A stretch of 30,791 nt of DNA, from assembly GCA_031551485.1 (NCBI GenBank), contig JAVBNO010000007.1, positions 1 to 30,791 of the forward strand, given 5' to 3'. Within the stretch, counting starts at the first letter, position 1. Every line of letters starts with the position of its first letter. Origin of the DNA: JAVBNO01 sp031551485 (GTDB lineage: Bacteria; Bacillota; Clostridia; Oscillospirales; Ruminococcaceae). Positions 7,583-15,534 of the stretch are shown in pieces. The notes beneath the pieces were generated by a model. It was given only the letters and a program-made list of their open reading frames with translations. It was not told where the DNA came from and made no database searches. A program made the translations under genes and the position numbers.

Positions 7583-8110
7583 TCATTCGATGGTGTACCT
7601 CAAATCAAAGTCTGTGATAATGCCGTCGTCACAGGCGTCGTCTGCCACCACAATGGCAAATTCAGCTTTAGCTTTGGCCGTAAATCCACCTGCGTTTTTT
7701 TCATAGGCCATCTGCTCGCACCATATCCCGCCCGGTGGGGCCAAGTTTTTGCCCGGGTCGCTCCCTTTGCCCAAAAGAAAGTCGCATACTTTGGCAAAAA
7801 GCCCATGGCACTGGGAAATATGATCCGGGCAACACATCGTAAAGCCCACGGTTACCTCCACCAGCTGGCCATACCGCTCCGGCCGGGGCAGGGAGGACCC
7901 GGCTTCCGCCAAGTCCTCCCCCATACCCAAAAAAGTGCGGCTGCTTTCGGCACGGGCACCCAAAAGCCCCACGGCCACAACCGGCGCCTCCAACGGCGTT
8001 TCCCGCCAAAGGTTGGGGTACGCTGGAATCACTTCGGCCTCTCCGTTTAAAAAAGCGGCCAGCCCGCTTTGCAAAGCGTCCAAAAAGCTTTGCAAGCTCT
8101 CCACAGTCAT
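7583..8110 (-). CDS. Tail terminator / completion protein (XkdJ position)
   Basis: 175 residues from ATG 8110, overlapping the previous stop as ATGA, with AGGAGGCGGCG in front. The protein opens with an amphipathic helix (SLQSFLDALQSGLAAFLNG), then alternates strands and helices, as in proteins that cap the tail tube and join it to the head. The position just before the sheath gene is diagnostic for this role in PBSX/Mu-type operons. I do not recognise a specific conserved motif, so the role comes mainly from position and size. Confidence 0.65.
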   Translation of the reverse strand: MTVESLQSFLDALQSGLAAFLNGEAEVIPAYPNLWRETPLEAPVVAVGLLGARAESSRTFLGMGEDLAEAGSSLPRPERYGQLVEVTVGFTMCCPDHISQCHGLFAKVCDFLLGKGSDPGKNLAPPGGIWCEQMAYEKNAGGFTAKAKAEFAIVVADDACDDGIITDFDLRYTIE

Positions 8111-8493
8111 TCTGTCGCCGCCTCCTTTTCCCGGTCAGGATAAGTAAGAATCAGGGCGCCTGTGCGGTAAATGGGGGTGCGGCCCATATAATAATCGGCC
8201 ACTGCCTCCACATAAAACCGCCGCCCTCCAATCCAAAGCACGTCTTTCGCCTCCAGCTGTTCGCCCCCGCCGGCAAAGGGCCCGTAATAGGTGTAACGCG
8301 CTTTGGGAATTTCTCCAATCACGCTGTAGTCTGCCCCGCCGTGCCTGCCGACACCGGCAGGCTGCGCCATAGCGACAAAAGTGTATGTTTTTCCGCCTTT
8401 TACAAGTCGTGCCGGTTGGCCCAGCGCCGCCAGTTCGGCCCCCAATTTTTCCGCCAGCTCGTCAAAGCGCTCGCCGGCGGCCGCTTCTGGCAT
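8107..8493 (-). CDS. Head-tail stopper / closure protein (XkdI position)
   Basis: 128 residues from ATG 8493, three bases past the end of the preceding gene; the upstream extension of the frame to 8709 lies inside that gene and is not used. It begins with a helix (AGERFDELAEKLGAELAALG), followed by a beta-rich part including KGGKTYTFVAMAQP, ARYTYYGPFAGGGEQLEAKD and WIGGRRFYVEAVADYYMG. The final YYMGRTPIYRTGALIL strand resembles small closure proteins with an SH3-like barrel. The second position after the capsid gene fits a stopper that seals the head after packaging. Confidence 0.65.
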   Translation of the reverse strand: MPEAAAGERFDELAEKLGAELAALGQPARLVKGGKTYTFVAMAQPAGVGRHGGADYSVIGEIPKARYTYYGPFAGGGEQLEAKDVLWIGGRRFYVEAVADYYMGRTPIYRTGALILTYPDREKEAATE

Positions 8494-8495
8494 TG

Positions 8496-8996
8496 TCACA
8501 TCGGCCACCCCGCTTCCGGTTTCATTTGGCGAAATATCGGCAGCGTCCCACAATGCAAAAGATGGGCCGCTCCCGCCAGATATTCGTCTTTGAGAAGGGC
8601 AGCCTTTTGCACATCGGCGCCCCGCATACTCATTCCGCCGCTTAACGCCACCGGTCCCAATTGAATGCGGTCGGCCGAGGCGCCGGGCGCAGGTGCGGCA
8701 TGCTGCCACAGGGCAAAACGATAAAAGGCCAGCCCCGCCACCGCCCGCAAAAGGCTGTCGGCGTCCTGTTCGGCCAGGGGTTTCTCTTCCGCCCGGTCTT
8801 CCAACAGGGCCCGAACCGGGGGACGCAGCATGGCGTAAACTTCCCGGATAGCCTCGTCACACAGCGCCAGGCACCGGTCTTTTTGCGCGGGGGAAATATA
8901 AGCCATTTCAGACAATCGCTGCAAAATGACATATGGGTCAAACGGATACAGGCAAATGGCCCCCTTTCGCGGTTTACGTATATTGAATCCGACCAA
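8496..8996 (-). CDS. Head-tail connector (adaptor) protein
   Basis: Up to 166 residues, directly after the major capsid gene. The conserved-looking part starts near YPFDPYVILQRLSEM and continues with CLALCDEAIREVYAMLRP and AVAGLAFYRFALWQ, a helical bundle like the gp6/gp15/XkdH adaptors that bind below the portal. The start is unclear: TTG 8996 has no ribosome binding site; an AAAGGGGG lies about 25-30 bases further in, which would suit a start near 8955 using a rare codon; ATG 8906 would remove part of the first helix. The end overlaps the next start region closely. Confidence 0.68.
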   Translation of the reverse strand: MVGFNIRKPRKGAICLYPFDPYVILQRLSEMAYISPAQKDRCLALCDEAIREVYAMLRPPVRALLEDRAEEKPLAEQDADSLLRAVAGLAFYRFALWQHAAPAPGASADRIQLGPVALSGGMSMRGADVQKAALLKDEYLAGAAHLLHCGTLPIFRQMKPEAGWPM

Positions 8997-8997
8997 T

Positions 8998-10014
8998 TTA
9001 TGCGCGCAGACCCAGCACTTTCACCGCGCCGGGAAATACTCTGGCAAAACCGGCAATGGAGGTAATCGCCGCCCGCTCCAGCTGGCAATCGATCAGCTTG
9101 TCGTAATCCACCGCCACATCGGATGCCACCACCATTTGCAGCGCAAAGCGCTTGTCCAACCCAATAATGGTGCCTGCGGGCAACGCCGCGCATTGAATCA
9201 GCTTGGCGCCAAAGGGGGTAACCAGCTTGCCGGTGGCCTTGAAATCGTCACTGGCGGCATAGGCGGTCTGCTTAAACTCCGGCAGATTCAAAATCGCCGC
9301 CGTCATATCCGGCGAAGCCAGCATGGTATTCAGCTCATAGGTGGCAAAACTGCCCCACAACTTCACAAGGTCGGCGTAAGCAAGTGTCGTGGCCGCCGTC
9401 TCCATTTTCTCGGCCGGGCTTTGTCCGTCGTCGCCATACAAAAGCACCTGCACAGCGTCGGCCAGCTGGCTTTTGGCAATGTAGTTGCCAATTTGGCGCA
9501 GCGCCACGGTGAACAAATCAAGCTTCTGAAACTTAATCGCTTCAAAGGAAGCGCAAAGCATCCGCCCCCGCTTTTTCAAAGCAACCAGGCTTTCTCGCAG
9601 TTTGATGGTCGTCTGGGGAATCATGCCGCCCTCCAGCACCTCTTTCAGCTCCATGTCGCCGTCCGACTGATCGGTGCTAATCGTCCGGTAATCCATCGAG
9701 TTAATCTTGGTCTTGCTGGCGGTAATGGCGGTCAAAATTTCGCTTTCGTCCACACCCTGGCGCACGGCCCGGGCTACATATTCGGGGAAAAGAGCAGCGG
9801 AATCGGCAGTGGAAAAAAACTTCTGGATGGCGTCGCTTTCACTGCCCCCCACCCGGATGTCAAATCGCTTCAGCTGCCGCTGGTAAGCGTCCAGCCCGCC
9901 CAGTCCGCTGTCCTTGTAATCGGAGGAAGGATCCAGCCGTTCCAGCTTGTGGGCAAAGCTTTCGCCGTCTTTGTACATGGCCTTATCCAGTTTCACATTC
10001 TGATAACCTGTCAC
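8998..10014 (-). CDS. Major capsid protein (XkdG-like, HK97 fold)
   Basis: 338 residues from GTG 10014 behind AAAGGAGAACATCA. The order of elements is that of HK97-fold capsid proteins of the PBSX/Mu class: an N-terminal arm, a SADAIQKFF-like and FPEYVARAVRQGV region, the E-loop stretch with EVLEGGMIPQTTIKL, the spine-helix region (LFTVALRQIGNYIAKSQLADAVQVLLYG in parts) and a C-terminal LERAAITSIAGFARVFPGAVKVLGL segment. No long delta domain is present, because scaffolding seems to be supplied by the C-terminus of the protease. It is the most abundant particle protein and so the best target for proteomic or antibody detection. Confidence 0.9.
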   Translation of the reverse strand: MTGYQNVKLDKAMYKDGESFAHKLERLDPSSDYKDSGLGGLDAYQRQLKRFDIRVGGSESDAIQKFFSTADSAALFPEYVARAVRQGVDESEILTAITASKTKINSMDYRTISTDQSDGDMELKEVLEGGMIPQTTIKLRESLVALKKRGRMLCASFEAIKFQKLDLFTVALRQIGNYIAKSQLADAVQVLLYGDDGQSPAEKMETAATTLAYADLVKLWGSFATYELNTMLASPDMTAAILNLPEFKQTAYAASDDFKATGKLVTPFGAKLIQCAALPAGTIIGLDKRFALQMVVASDVAVDYDKLIDCQLERAAITSIAGFARVFPGAVKVLGLRA

Positions 10015-10067
10015 TGATGTTCTCCTTTCAAAATAAGAGATTGCTTCCGGCGTACATTTGGGCCGCT

Positions 10068-10406
10068 TTACAGAATAATGCCGGCCACGCCTGCCGTAAT
10101 ATCAATGTCCGCCACCAGCACCGCCATGCCGTCGGCCTTGGGGGAAATTTTGCCCCCGGCCGCCGCCGCCACATGGGTGCGGCCATAGGAAAGCGCGCCG
10201 GTGTAGCCCACTTTGCAGTAACCGGTCAGCTGCACCAAAGCATTGTCCCCGTGCTTCGATACCAGCACACCGGCAAACGGTTTGCCTGCCACAGCGGGGG
10301 AGACGGCGGTGTCCGCGGTAATCTCCACCACACTGCCCACCGGGGCGTCTGCCGCCAGCTTCATGGTGGCGTAATGATCATGAAAACCCTGTAAACTTAC
10401 ACTCAC
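10068..10406 (-). CDS. Head decoration-like protein
   Basis: 112 residues from GTG 10406, preceded by AAGGAGGCATTTTA. Nearly all beta strand and Gly/Ala/Val-rich, with GKPFAGVLVSKHGDNALVQLTGYCKVGYTG and GKISPKADG-like turns (shown by parts). Small beta proteins of this kind between the protease and major capsid genes usually decorate or stabilise the expanded head. PBSX has no gene in this place, so this is an addition to the PBSX order. The role is inferred from position and composition. Confidence 0.6.
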   Translation of the reverse strand: MSVSLQGFHDHYATMKLAADAPVGSVVEITADTAVSPAVAGKPFAGVLVSKHGDNALVQLTGYCKVGYTGALSYGRTHVAAAAGGKISPKADGMAVLVADIDITAGVAGIIL

Positions 10407-10418
10407 TAAAATGCCTCC

Positions 10419-11393
10419 TTAAATTTTAAATGCGTAGTTCGCTTCCCGTTCCATCGGGGTACTTTTGCCGGCCGGGCGGTTGTATCCCCCATCCGTCGGC
10501 AGCAGTTGGGGCACTAGGGGCAAATGCCGCCCCGCCTCCCGGGCAAAGGCTTTTTCCACGGCCTCCAGCTCCTCTGCATCCAGTGCCCCCAGCGCTTTTT
10601 CCAGCGCCGCCAGTGCTTCCCCGGTCACCTCCGGTGCCGCCAGCCGGATCATTTTGGCTGCCCGCGCCGTCAGTTCCTGCAGGTACCGCCGCCCAAGGGC
10701 GGCCTGCTTTTCCAAATGGGCAGCCTCTTTTGGCGGCTGATGGCAGGGCTTACCGGCGGCCTCCTGCACTCCCTGCATTTTCTTGGTAATGCCGGCGGCC
10801 CGCTGGGCCGGCACCGCCACAAAGGACCATTCATAGGCGTCCTTGACGTCATCCAGCCACACAGCGCACAACTGCTTTTGCCCATCCACCGTGTAGCTTT
10901 TGCCGGGGCGGTGGGAACAGCTCCCCTGCACCAAATCCGCCCCGCAGATCGAGCAGCTGCGTTTCGCCACGGCACACCCCACGCTCACTTCTTTTTTAAT
11001 ACCGCCGTCAATTTCCAAAATTAGATCCTTATTTTTATCACAGCGAATCATATAGGCGCTGGCCTTCAGGCAATGGTAGGGGGTGCCAAAGGCGCCGGTC
11101 TTCTGCTCATCTGCTTCGGTCCAGGCGGTAAAAATGCGTGCGGTCTGGTTCTCTCCCTTGGGGTTGTGGTCAAAAATGCCGGTCTTACCGGGAAAAAGTT
11201 TTGCCAGCGCTTCCAGCGCCTGGGGGGTGAAACATTCGTAATCCCGGTCAATGGCGTTGTCGCATAACACCATCGAAAAGATATATACATCCTGTGCCTC
11301 CGGCTTTTTTCGACAGTAAGCGCCAATCAGCTCCAGCTGTTCCGCGCTCACCCCTTCGCCCCCGGAACTCTTCACAATCAAGCCTTCCTTCAT
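10419..11393 (-). CDS. Prohead protease with C-terminal scaffold region (XkdF-like)
   Basis: 324 residues from ATG 11393, which has GAGGAGG in front; the open frame begins upstream inside the portal gene. The protease half carries a likely catalytic His in FDHNPKG (about H76), a Ser in GIKKEVSVGC (about S137) and the AYEWSFVAVPAQ signature of XkdF-type U35 proteases. Between these lies a four-ligand cluster CSIC-x8-CSH (C147, C150, C159, H161), a putative zinc ribbon. From about residue 205 the sequence is helical and charged (ALGRRYLQELTARAAKM, EALAALEKALGALDAEELEA in parts), as expected for a scaffold that is later cleaved. Confidence 0.87.
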   Translation of the reverse strand: MKEGLIVKSSGGEGVSAEQLELIGAYCRKKPEAQDVYIFSMVLCDNAIDRDYECFTPQALEALAKLFPGKTGIFDHNPKGENQTARIFTAWTEADEQKTGAFGTPYHCLKASAYMIRCDKNKDLILEIDGGIKKEVSVGCAVAKRSCSICGADLVQGSCSHRPGKSYTVDGQKQLCAVWLDDVKDAYEWSFVAVPAQRAAGITKKMQGVQEAAGKPCHQPPKEAAHLEKQAALGRRYLQELTARAAKMIRLAAPEVTGEALAALEKALGALDAEELEAVEKAFAREAGRHLPLVPQLLPTDGGYNRPAGKSTPMEREANYAFKI

Positions 11394-11427
11394 CTCATGC
11401 CTCCTCGTGTCAAAATCGGTCGTGTGC

Positions 11428-12627
11428 CTACTGTGCCTGCCCGCCACCGGAAAAGCTGCCCGCCGAAGGGGGTGACTCCTTGGCCCGAATGCCCTGCTCC
11501 AAAGCTGCCGCGCGGGCGTTGGTCAACCGGGCATTGGCCAGCTCGGTTTCGTCCAAAAGGCTAATGTTGTCCCACTCTACCCACACCCGGCCCCGATGGC
11601 CACCCAGCCGTAAAAAGAGGCCAGCAATTTTCAGCAGCACAGGGCCGATGATGGCCCGGTAGCTTTCCAGCTCGCTGGTCAGAATATCCGCCTGCTGGCG
11701 GCTCATCCGTTCGGTGGTGGACCAGCTCAGCCCCAACAGAAACGGCGGCAGCCCCAGCTTGGCCACAATCTCTTCCAGCATCTGCCGCACGGGAATTTCA
11801 GTGTCCAGCGTCTGATTATCCGCCCCAATGACTTTAATGTCCACATCGCCCACCGCCACAAAATCCCGCACCTGCCCGTTTTGGCAGGATGTCATGGCTT
11901 GGCTCCACTCGCTGGCAATCTCCCGGGCAATGTCTTTGGCGTAGGCCCTGTCGGCGTTTGTACCCGGCTTGCAGGTGACGGCAAACCGCACGTTGGCCAC
12001 CCGGTCAAAGTTTTGCCCAATGGAATTGTAAATTTTCAAAAGCACTTCACACACCGACGGCAAGCCTTTCAAAATGGAATTGCCGGTCACGCTGCCCGGG
12101 CCCGGGGAGAGGGCAGAAAACAAAATCAGTTCGGGATAAGGCACGGGGGAGAGGGCAAAGCCCTCCGACCGCACCATAATCCGGGCTTCCAGCGGTGTGG
12201 CCCCCGGCATAATCTCAATATGCGCCAACCCCGGATTATACAAAGCGGCAATATGCTGCCCCCCTGGCGCCAGCACCATTTCCCCCACAGCGTTGCCATA
12301 GGTCAACAGGCTGTCCAAATAGGTCAAAATAAAGGTGTTCAGCCCCTGTCCGGTCGCACCCACCTTCACCTGGCGGGCAAATTCCCGCAGCGCCTCCTGG
12401 GTGGCGGGGTCATCGCTGCAATACAAAAAGTGGCCCATCAGCCGCAAAATCTTTTGGATGGCGGCGTCCACAATCGGAACCGCCTCCCGCAGCGCCTCGT
12501 AAAGCTTGGCCTCGCTGCCTTGCAGCGGCAAAGCGGTTCGCAATCCCTCTTCTGCCGGCAGATGGCGGGCCGTTTGCACCACGACAGGCAGTCCTTTTTC
12601 TTTGGGTTTCAAAAATGGAAGTTGCAT
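11428..12627 (-). CDS. Portal protein (XkdE-like)
   Basis: 399 residues from ATG 12627. The protein shows the normal portal plan: an N-terminal segment, EAVPIVDAAIQKILRLMG, a central beta-rich part with TYLDSLLTYGNAVGEMVL, the long helices around FDRVANVRFAVTCKPG, and the TERMSRQQADILTSELESYRA segment that forms the stem and crown. Twelve copies form the ring through which DNA enters and leaves the head. It is at the short end for portals. The ribosome binding site is weak (GAGTGAAG). It sits between terL and the protease gene as in PBSX. Confidence 0.92.
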   Translation of the reverse strand: MQLPFLKPKEKGLPVVVQTARHLPAEEGLRTALPLQGSEAKLYEALREAVPIVDAAIQKILRLMGHFLYCSDDPATQEALREFARQVKVGATGQGLNTFILTYLDSLLTYGNAVGEMVLAPGGQHIAALYNPGLAHIEIMPGATPLEARIMVRSEGFALSPVPYPELILFSALSPGPGSVTGNSILKGLPSVCEVLLKIYNSIGQNFDRVANVRFAVTCKPGTNADRAYAKDIAREIASEWSQAMTSCQNGQVRDFVAVGDVDIKVIGADNQTLDTEIPVRQMLEEIVAKLGLPPFLLGLSWSTTERMSRQQADILTSELESYRAIIGPVLLKIAGLFLRLGGHRGRVWVEWDNISLLDETELANARLTNARAAALEQGIRAKESPPSAGSFSGGGQAQ

Positions 12628-12673
12628 TACATTACTTCACTTCACTCTCTGTTCAGTTTCGGTTCATGGGCAG

Positions 12674-13966
12674 TCAGTGCCGCCCCACGCTCAAAGCGGC
12701 AAACTGTTCCCCCTCTTCCGCCCGGTACAGCACGGTATACACAAAATAGCGGATGTCGTCCATAGCGTGGTCATGCTCTTTCACCGGCCGGTCGCCCGGG
12801 CTTTTGTCGTCCCAGCGGTAAAGGGAAAATTCCCGGATGCTGTCTCGGCAGCAGGGGGCAAACGCAATACGCTTTTGCCGCAAAGCGTCGCTGACGCATC
12901 GAATACCGTCCTCCACAGCGTTGCGGGCGGCAATAACCCGATATTTTCCATGCCGTCGGATCGTCTCCATAAAGCTGGCAGCAGAAGGATCCACCACCAC
13001 CCCTACCACCGCTCGCCCCCCGGCCAACCCCTCCAGCGCCGCGTAATATTCCTCGTCGGTCAGCTGTATGCCTGTGGCAGCGCTGTCGTGATAGTATTCG
13101 GCAATACGGTGCCATCGTTCTTGTCCTTCCGTGGTATACCGCCCCCAAAGGCCAAAGGAAGCGGGGTTCACCGTGCCGTAATCGCAAGAGAGGTAAAACG
13201 CCTCCATATGCTCCTGGGGCGGTGGTGACACCACGTGCAAGGCGGGGTCGAACAGGAGGTAAACAAGGCCGCTTTGAGCCACCCATTTGCCCAAGACAAA
13301 CCGCTCGTAAAATCGGCCACTATAAAGACTTTGGTACCGCGCCCGCATGCTTTGGGAAAGCCCCGGGTTGTCGTCCATCGTAAAATGCAAATAAAGAGCA
13401 TTCTTTTCCGCCCGCTTCTCAATCCACTCCCGGTAAAACCAGTGATAAGGCGATTCCGGGTTGCAGTTAAACCAAAACCGGCTCCCCTCCACCGAGCAGC
13501 GGGCCAGTGCCTGCTCCACAAACGCCCGGGGCATCAGTGCCACTTCGTCAAACAGCACCCCCGCCAGCGTCACCCCCTGAATACGGGCGGCGGAAGCTTC
13601 GTCTTTCCCCGAAAAAAGATAATACCGGTTTTGCCGCCGCCCTGCCGCCCGTCCCTGCCGCACCCCAATGTCAAGGTAATTCTGGCTTATTTTATAATCG
13701 CATTCAAACCCAATGGCATTAAGATGGCCAAGCAGCGGCCCTATCACATTGCGGCGCAATGCGGCAATGGTCTTGCCACACAGGCCAAAATTCTGGCCAG
13801 TAAAGTGACACATGCTCCACGCTACAAAAGAAAGCGACAAGCACACCGTCTTGCCCGACCGCACCGCCCCGTCGCAGATGACGGCGGTGTGGTGCGCCTG
13901 CCCGCTGGCGGGCGCCCACCAGGTCAGTGCCTGCCGCTGCCGGGGGGAAAACGTCTTAAACGCCAT
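12674..13966 (-). CDS. terL: Terminase large subunit (packaging ATPase/nuclease)
   Basis: 430 residues from ATG 13966; AGGATGAGG in front and overlap with the small-subunit gene decide this start over the ATG at 13984. ATPase half: Walker A GAVRSGKT (33-40) and Walker B LFDE (138-141). Nuclease half: acidic residues in CDYGTVNPASFG (D262), VVVDPSAASF (D326) and HAMDDIRYFVY (D403/D404), the triad expected for RNase-H-like terminase nucleases. All key residues are present, so DNA packaging should work. It resembles PBSX XtmB; headful packaging is therefore plausible, but the specificity cannot be read from the sequence. Confidence 0.95.
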   Translation of the reverse strand: MAFKTFSPRQRQALTWWAPASGQAHHTAVICDGAVRSGKTVCLSLSFVAWSMCHFTGQNFGLCGKTIAALRRNVIGPLLGHLNAIGFECDYKISQNYLDIGVRQGRAAGRRQNRYYLFSGKDEASAARIQGVTLAGVLFDEVALMPRAFVEQALARCSVEGSRFWFNCNPESPYHWFYREWIEKRAEKNALYLHFTMDDNPGLSQSMRARYQSLYSGRFYERFVLGKWVAQSGLVYLLFDPALHVVSPPPQEHMEAFYLSCDYGTVNPASFGLWGRYTTEGQERWHRIAEYYHDSAATGIQLTDEEYYAALEGLAGGRAVVGVVVDPSAASFMETIRRHGKYRVIAARNAVEDGIRCVSDALRQKRIAFAPCCRDSIREFSLYRWDDKSPGDRPVKEHDHAMDDIRYFVYTVLYRAEEGEQFAALSVGRH

Positions 13967-14462
13967 CGGCCTCATCCTTTTCAAAAGTGTCTGTGCCTTT
14001 GCCGCCCCCGGCCAGGGCGGACAGAAAGTCGGCGGCAGCCGTCTGGCCGTCGGTCTCCACGGCCTCCCATTTGGCCAATTCTTTCAAAGCCTCCAGCCGG
14101 CTGTAAAACTTTATGTCCAGCCCGCCGTCCTTGGCCCGCCGCAACTCGGCAATGTTATAAAGATCCAACGCCTCCGGTGTCAGTGCCGCCAGCATGTCGC
14201 TGTCCTCGCAAAATATAAGCCGGATGGCGTCTGCCACACCGCCGAAGGCAATGCGCTGCAGCCCCCTTTTGGCGTTTTGCGGTGGCAACAACGCCTCTAT
14301 CTCCTGCATCCGCCGCCGAATCACCCGTCTGCCCAAAAGCGCAGTGCCCCTGGTAGCAGCATCCTCGCCATATCCAGCTTTGCGGGCAGCCAAAGTCGCA
14401 TCCCCCGTTCCGCAAACGTAGCAGCAAAACAACTCCTCCTGCTGGGTCAGTGTGCCCCTCAT
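13956..14462 (-). CDS. terS: Terminase small subunit
   Basis: 168 residues from ATG 14462, chosen because GGAGGGGG precedes it; the frame is open to 14612 but that part has no ribosome binding site and crosses a hairpin. LTQQEELFCCYVCGTGDATLAARKAGYG (in parts) is the N-terminal helix-turn-helix of the Terminase_2/XtmA family, followed by the RGTALLGRRVIRRRMQEIEALL helix. The central part is the oligomerisation region and the acidic tail probably contacts TerL. First gene of the operon; its end overlaps the terL start region. In PBSX-like particles the small subunit decides whether packaging is pac-specific or random. Confidence 0.88.
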   Translation of the reverse strand: MRGTLTQQEELFCCYVCGTGDATLAARKAGYGEDAATRGTALLGRRVIRRRMQEIEALLPPQNAKRGLQRIAFGGVADAIRLIFCEDSDMLAALTPEALDLYNIAELRRAKDGGLDIKFYSRLEALKELAKWEAVETDGQTAAADFLSALAGGGKGTDTFEKDEADGV

Positions 14463-14518
14463 CTGCCAACCCCCTCCACATTTCGTTACGAGCATTTCTA
14501 TATAGGGCCAAAAAAGAA

Positions 14519-14550
14519 GCGGATTTTGCATATCCCATTGCAAAATCCGC
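14519..14550 (-). terminator. Terminator-like hairpin in the leader of the phage operon
   Basis: A perfect 12-bp inverted repeat (GCGGATTTTGCA at 14519-14530 and its complement at 14539-14550, 8-nt loop). Read on the minus strand it is followed by TTCTTTTTT, the form of an intrinsic terminator. It lies only 57 bases upstream of the first phage start codon. No minus-strand gene ends just upstream, so it either shields the operon from read-through or works as a leader attenuator. The remaining 14551-14655 holds no feature I can support, and I see no convincing promoter in 14463-14518. Confidence 0.8.
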
Positions 14551-14655
14551 AAAAACTTTTCAATTACCTGCACAGGCATAGCCCTTGTCGACCAGCTAGG
14601 CCTAAACGGCACTGATACAATCCCAATCTGGCAGACCGCAAAGCCTCTTCCTTTT

Positions 14656-15411
14656 TTTCACTTCACCCTTTGCACACCAGACCAGACCCTAAACCCTTCT
14701 CCCGCCAGGCTGTGCGTTTCCTGTGCACCTGCGCCCTCGCCCTAAGGATGGGGCGGGGGGGAAACCATGTGGTTTCCCCGAAGAATGTTTTTGCATACTT
14801 TTTGCGTCAAAAAGTATGGGCCGGTCGCGGCCCAAGCGACATGCTGCATCCCTGCCGGAGCGGCTGTGCGTCTGCCGCATTTTGATTCAATATCGGTACC
14901 AACGCTTTTTTCACGCTTTGCACCCCAGCTCAGACCCACACCCGTTCTCCCCAAAGCCCAAACGTTTCCTGCGCACCTATGCCCTCGCCCTAAGGATGGG
15001 GTGTGGGGAAACCATGTGGTTTCCCTAAAAAATGTTTTTGCATACTTTTTGCGCCAAAAAGTATGGGCCGGTCGCGGCCCGAGCGACAAGCTATATCCCT
15101 GCCGGAGCGGCTATATCTCTGCTTTATTTTGATTTGCTATCGATATCAATGCTTTCGTTTGCACCCCAATACAGACCCAAACCCGTTCTCCCCAAAGCCC
15201 AAACGTTTCCTGCGCCCCTATGTTCTCGCCCTAAGGATGGGGTGTGGGGAAACCATGTGGTTTCCCCATGAAAATGTTTTTGCATACTTTTTGCGTCAAA
15301 AAGTATGGGCCAGTCGCGGCCCAAGCGACAAGCTATATGTCCGCCGGAGCGGCTGCACGTCTACCGTATTTCTATATTGATATCGGTATCAGCCCTTTTT
15401 TCTTCATCGCA
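14656..15411. repeat. Tandem ~245-bp intergenic repeat, right block (3 units)
   Basis: The landmark of the left block (AAGGATGGGG or close variant) recurs at 14744, 14992 and 15233, so the spacing here is 248 and 241 bp. Both hairpins are kept in each unit; in two units the second hairpin differs only in its loop (CGC to CGT), with the stem unchanged. The block starts part-way through a unit (TTTGCAC...CAGACC motif near 14666) and ends like the left block with TTCTTCATCGC near 15411. Same orientation as the left block. No gene is called; the long open frames here only translate the repeat. Confidence 0.9.
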
Positions 15412-15453
15412 AAATCACCACCGAACCCTGCATCCAACCCAGGTTTCCCCATC

Positions 15454-15487
15454 TAAAAAGGCCCGGAGCGTCTTTGCCCCGGGCCTT
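15454..15487 (-). terminator. Terminator of azlC
   Basis: Inverted repeat AAGGCCCGG (15458-15466) / CCGGGCCTT (15479-15487), followed on the minus strand by TTTTTAG. It lies about 50 bases past the azlC stop codon. Confidence 0.87.
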
Positions 15488-15534
15488 GCAAAAGCCATAT
15501 GATCCTATAGTTCCGGCACTTCCAACGTTTCTGA

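Noticed and set aside
13235..14615. Long plus-strand frames (over 260 codons) opposite the terminase genes, and similar ones opposite portal, capsid and sheath genes
   Set aside because: They are antisense shadows caused by high GC content; they lack start signals and the minus-strand genes have recognisable families.
14670..15380. Overlapping open frames in the right repeat block
   Set aside because: Same reason as for the left block; the translations mirror the repeat and differ between units by frame changes.
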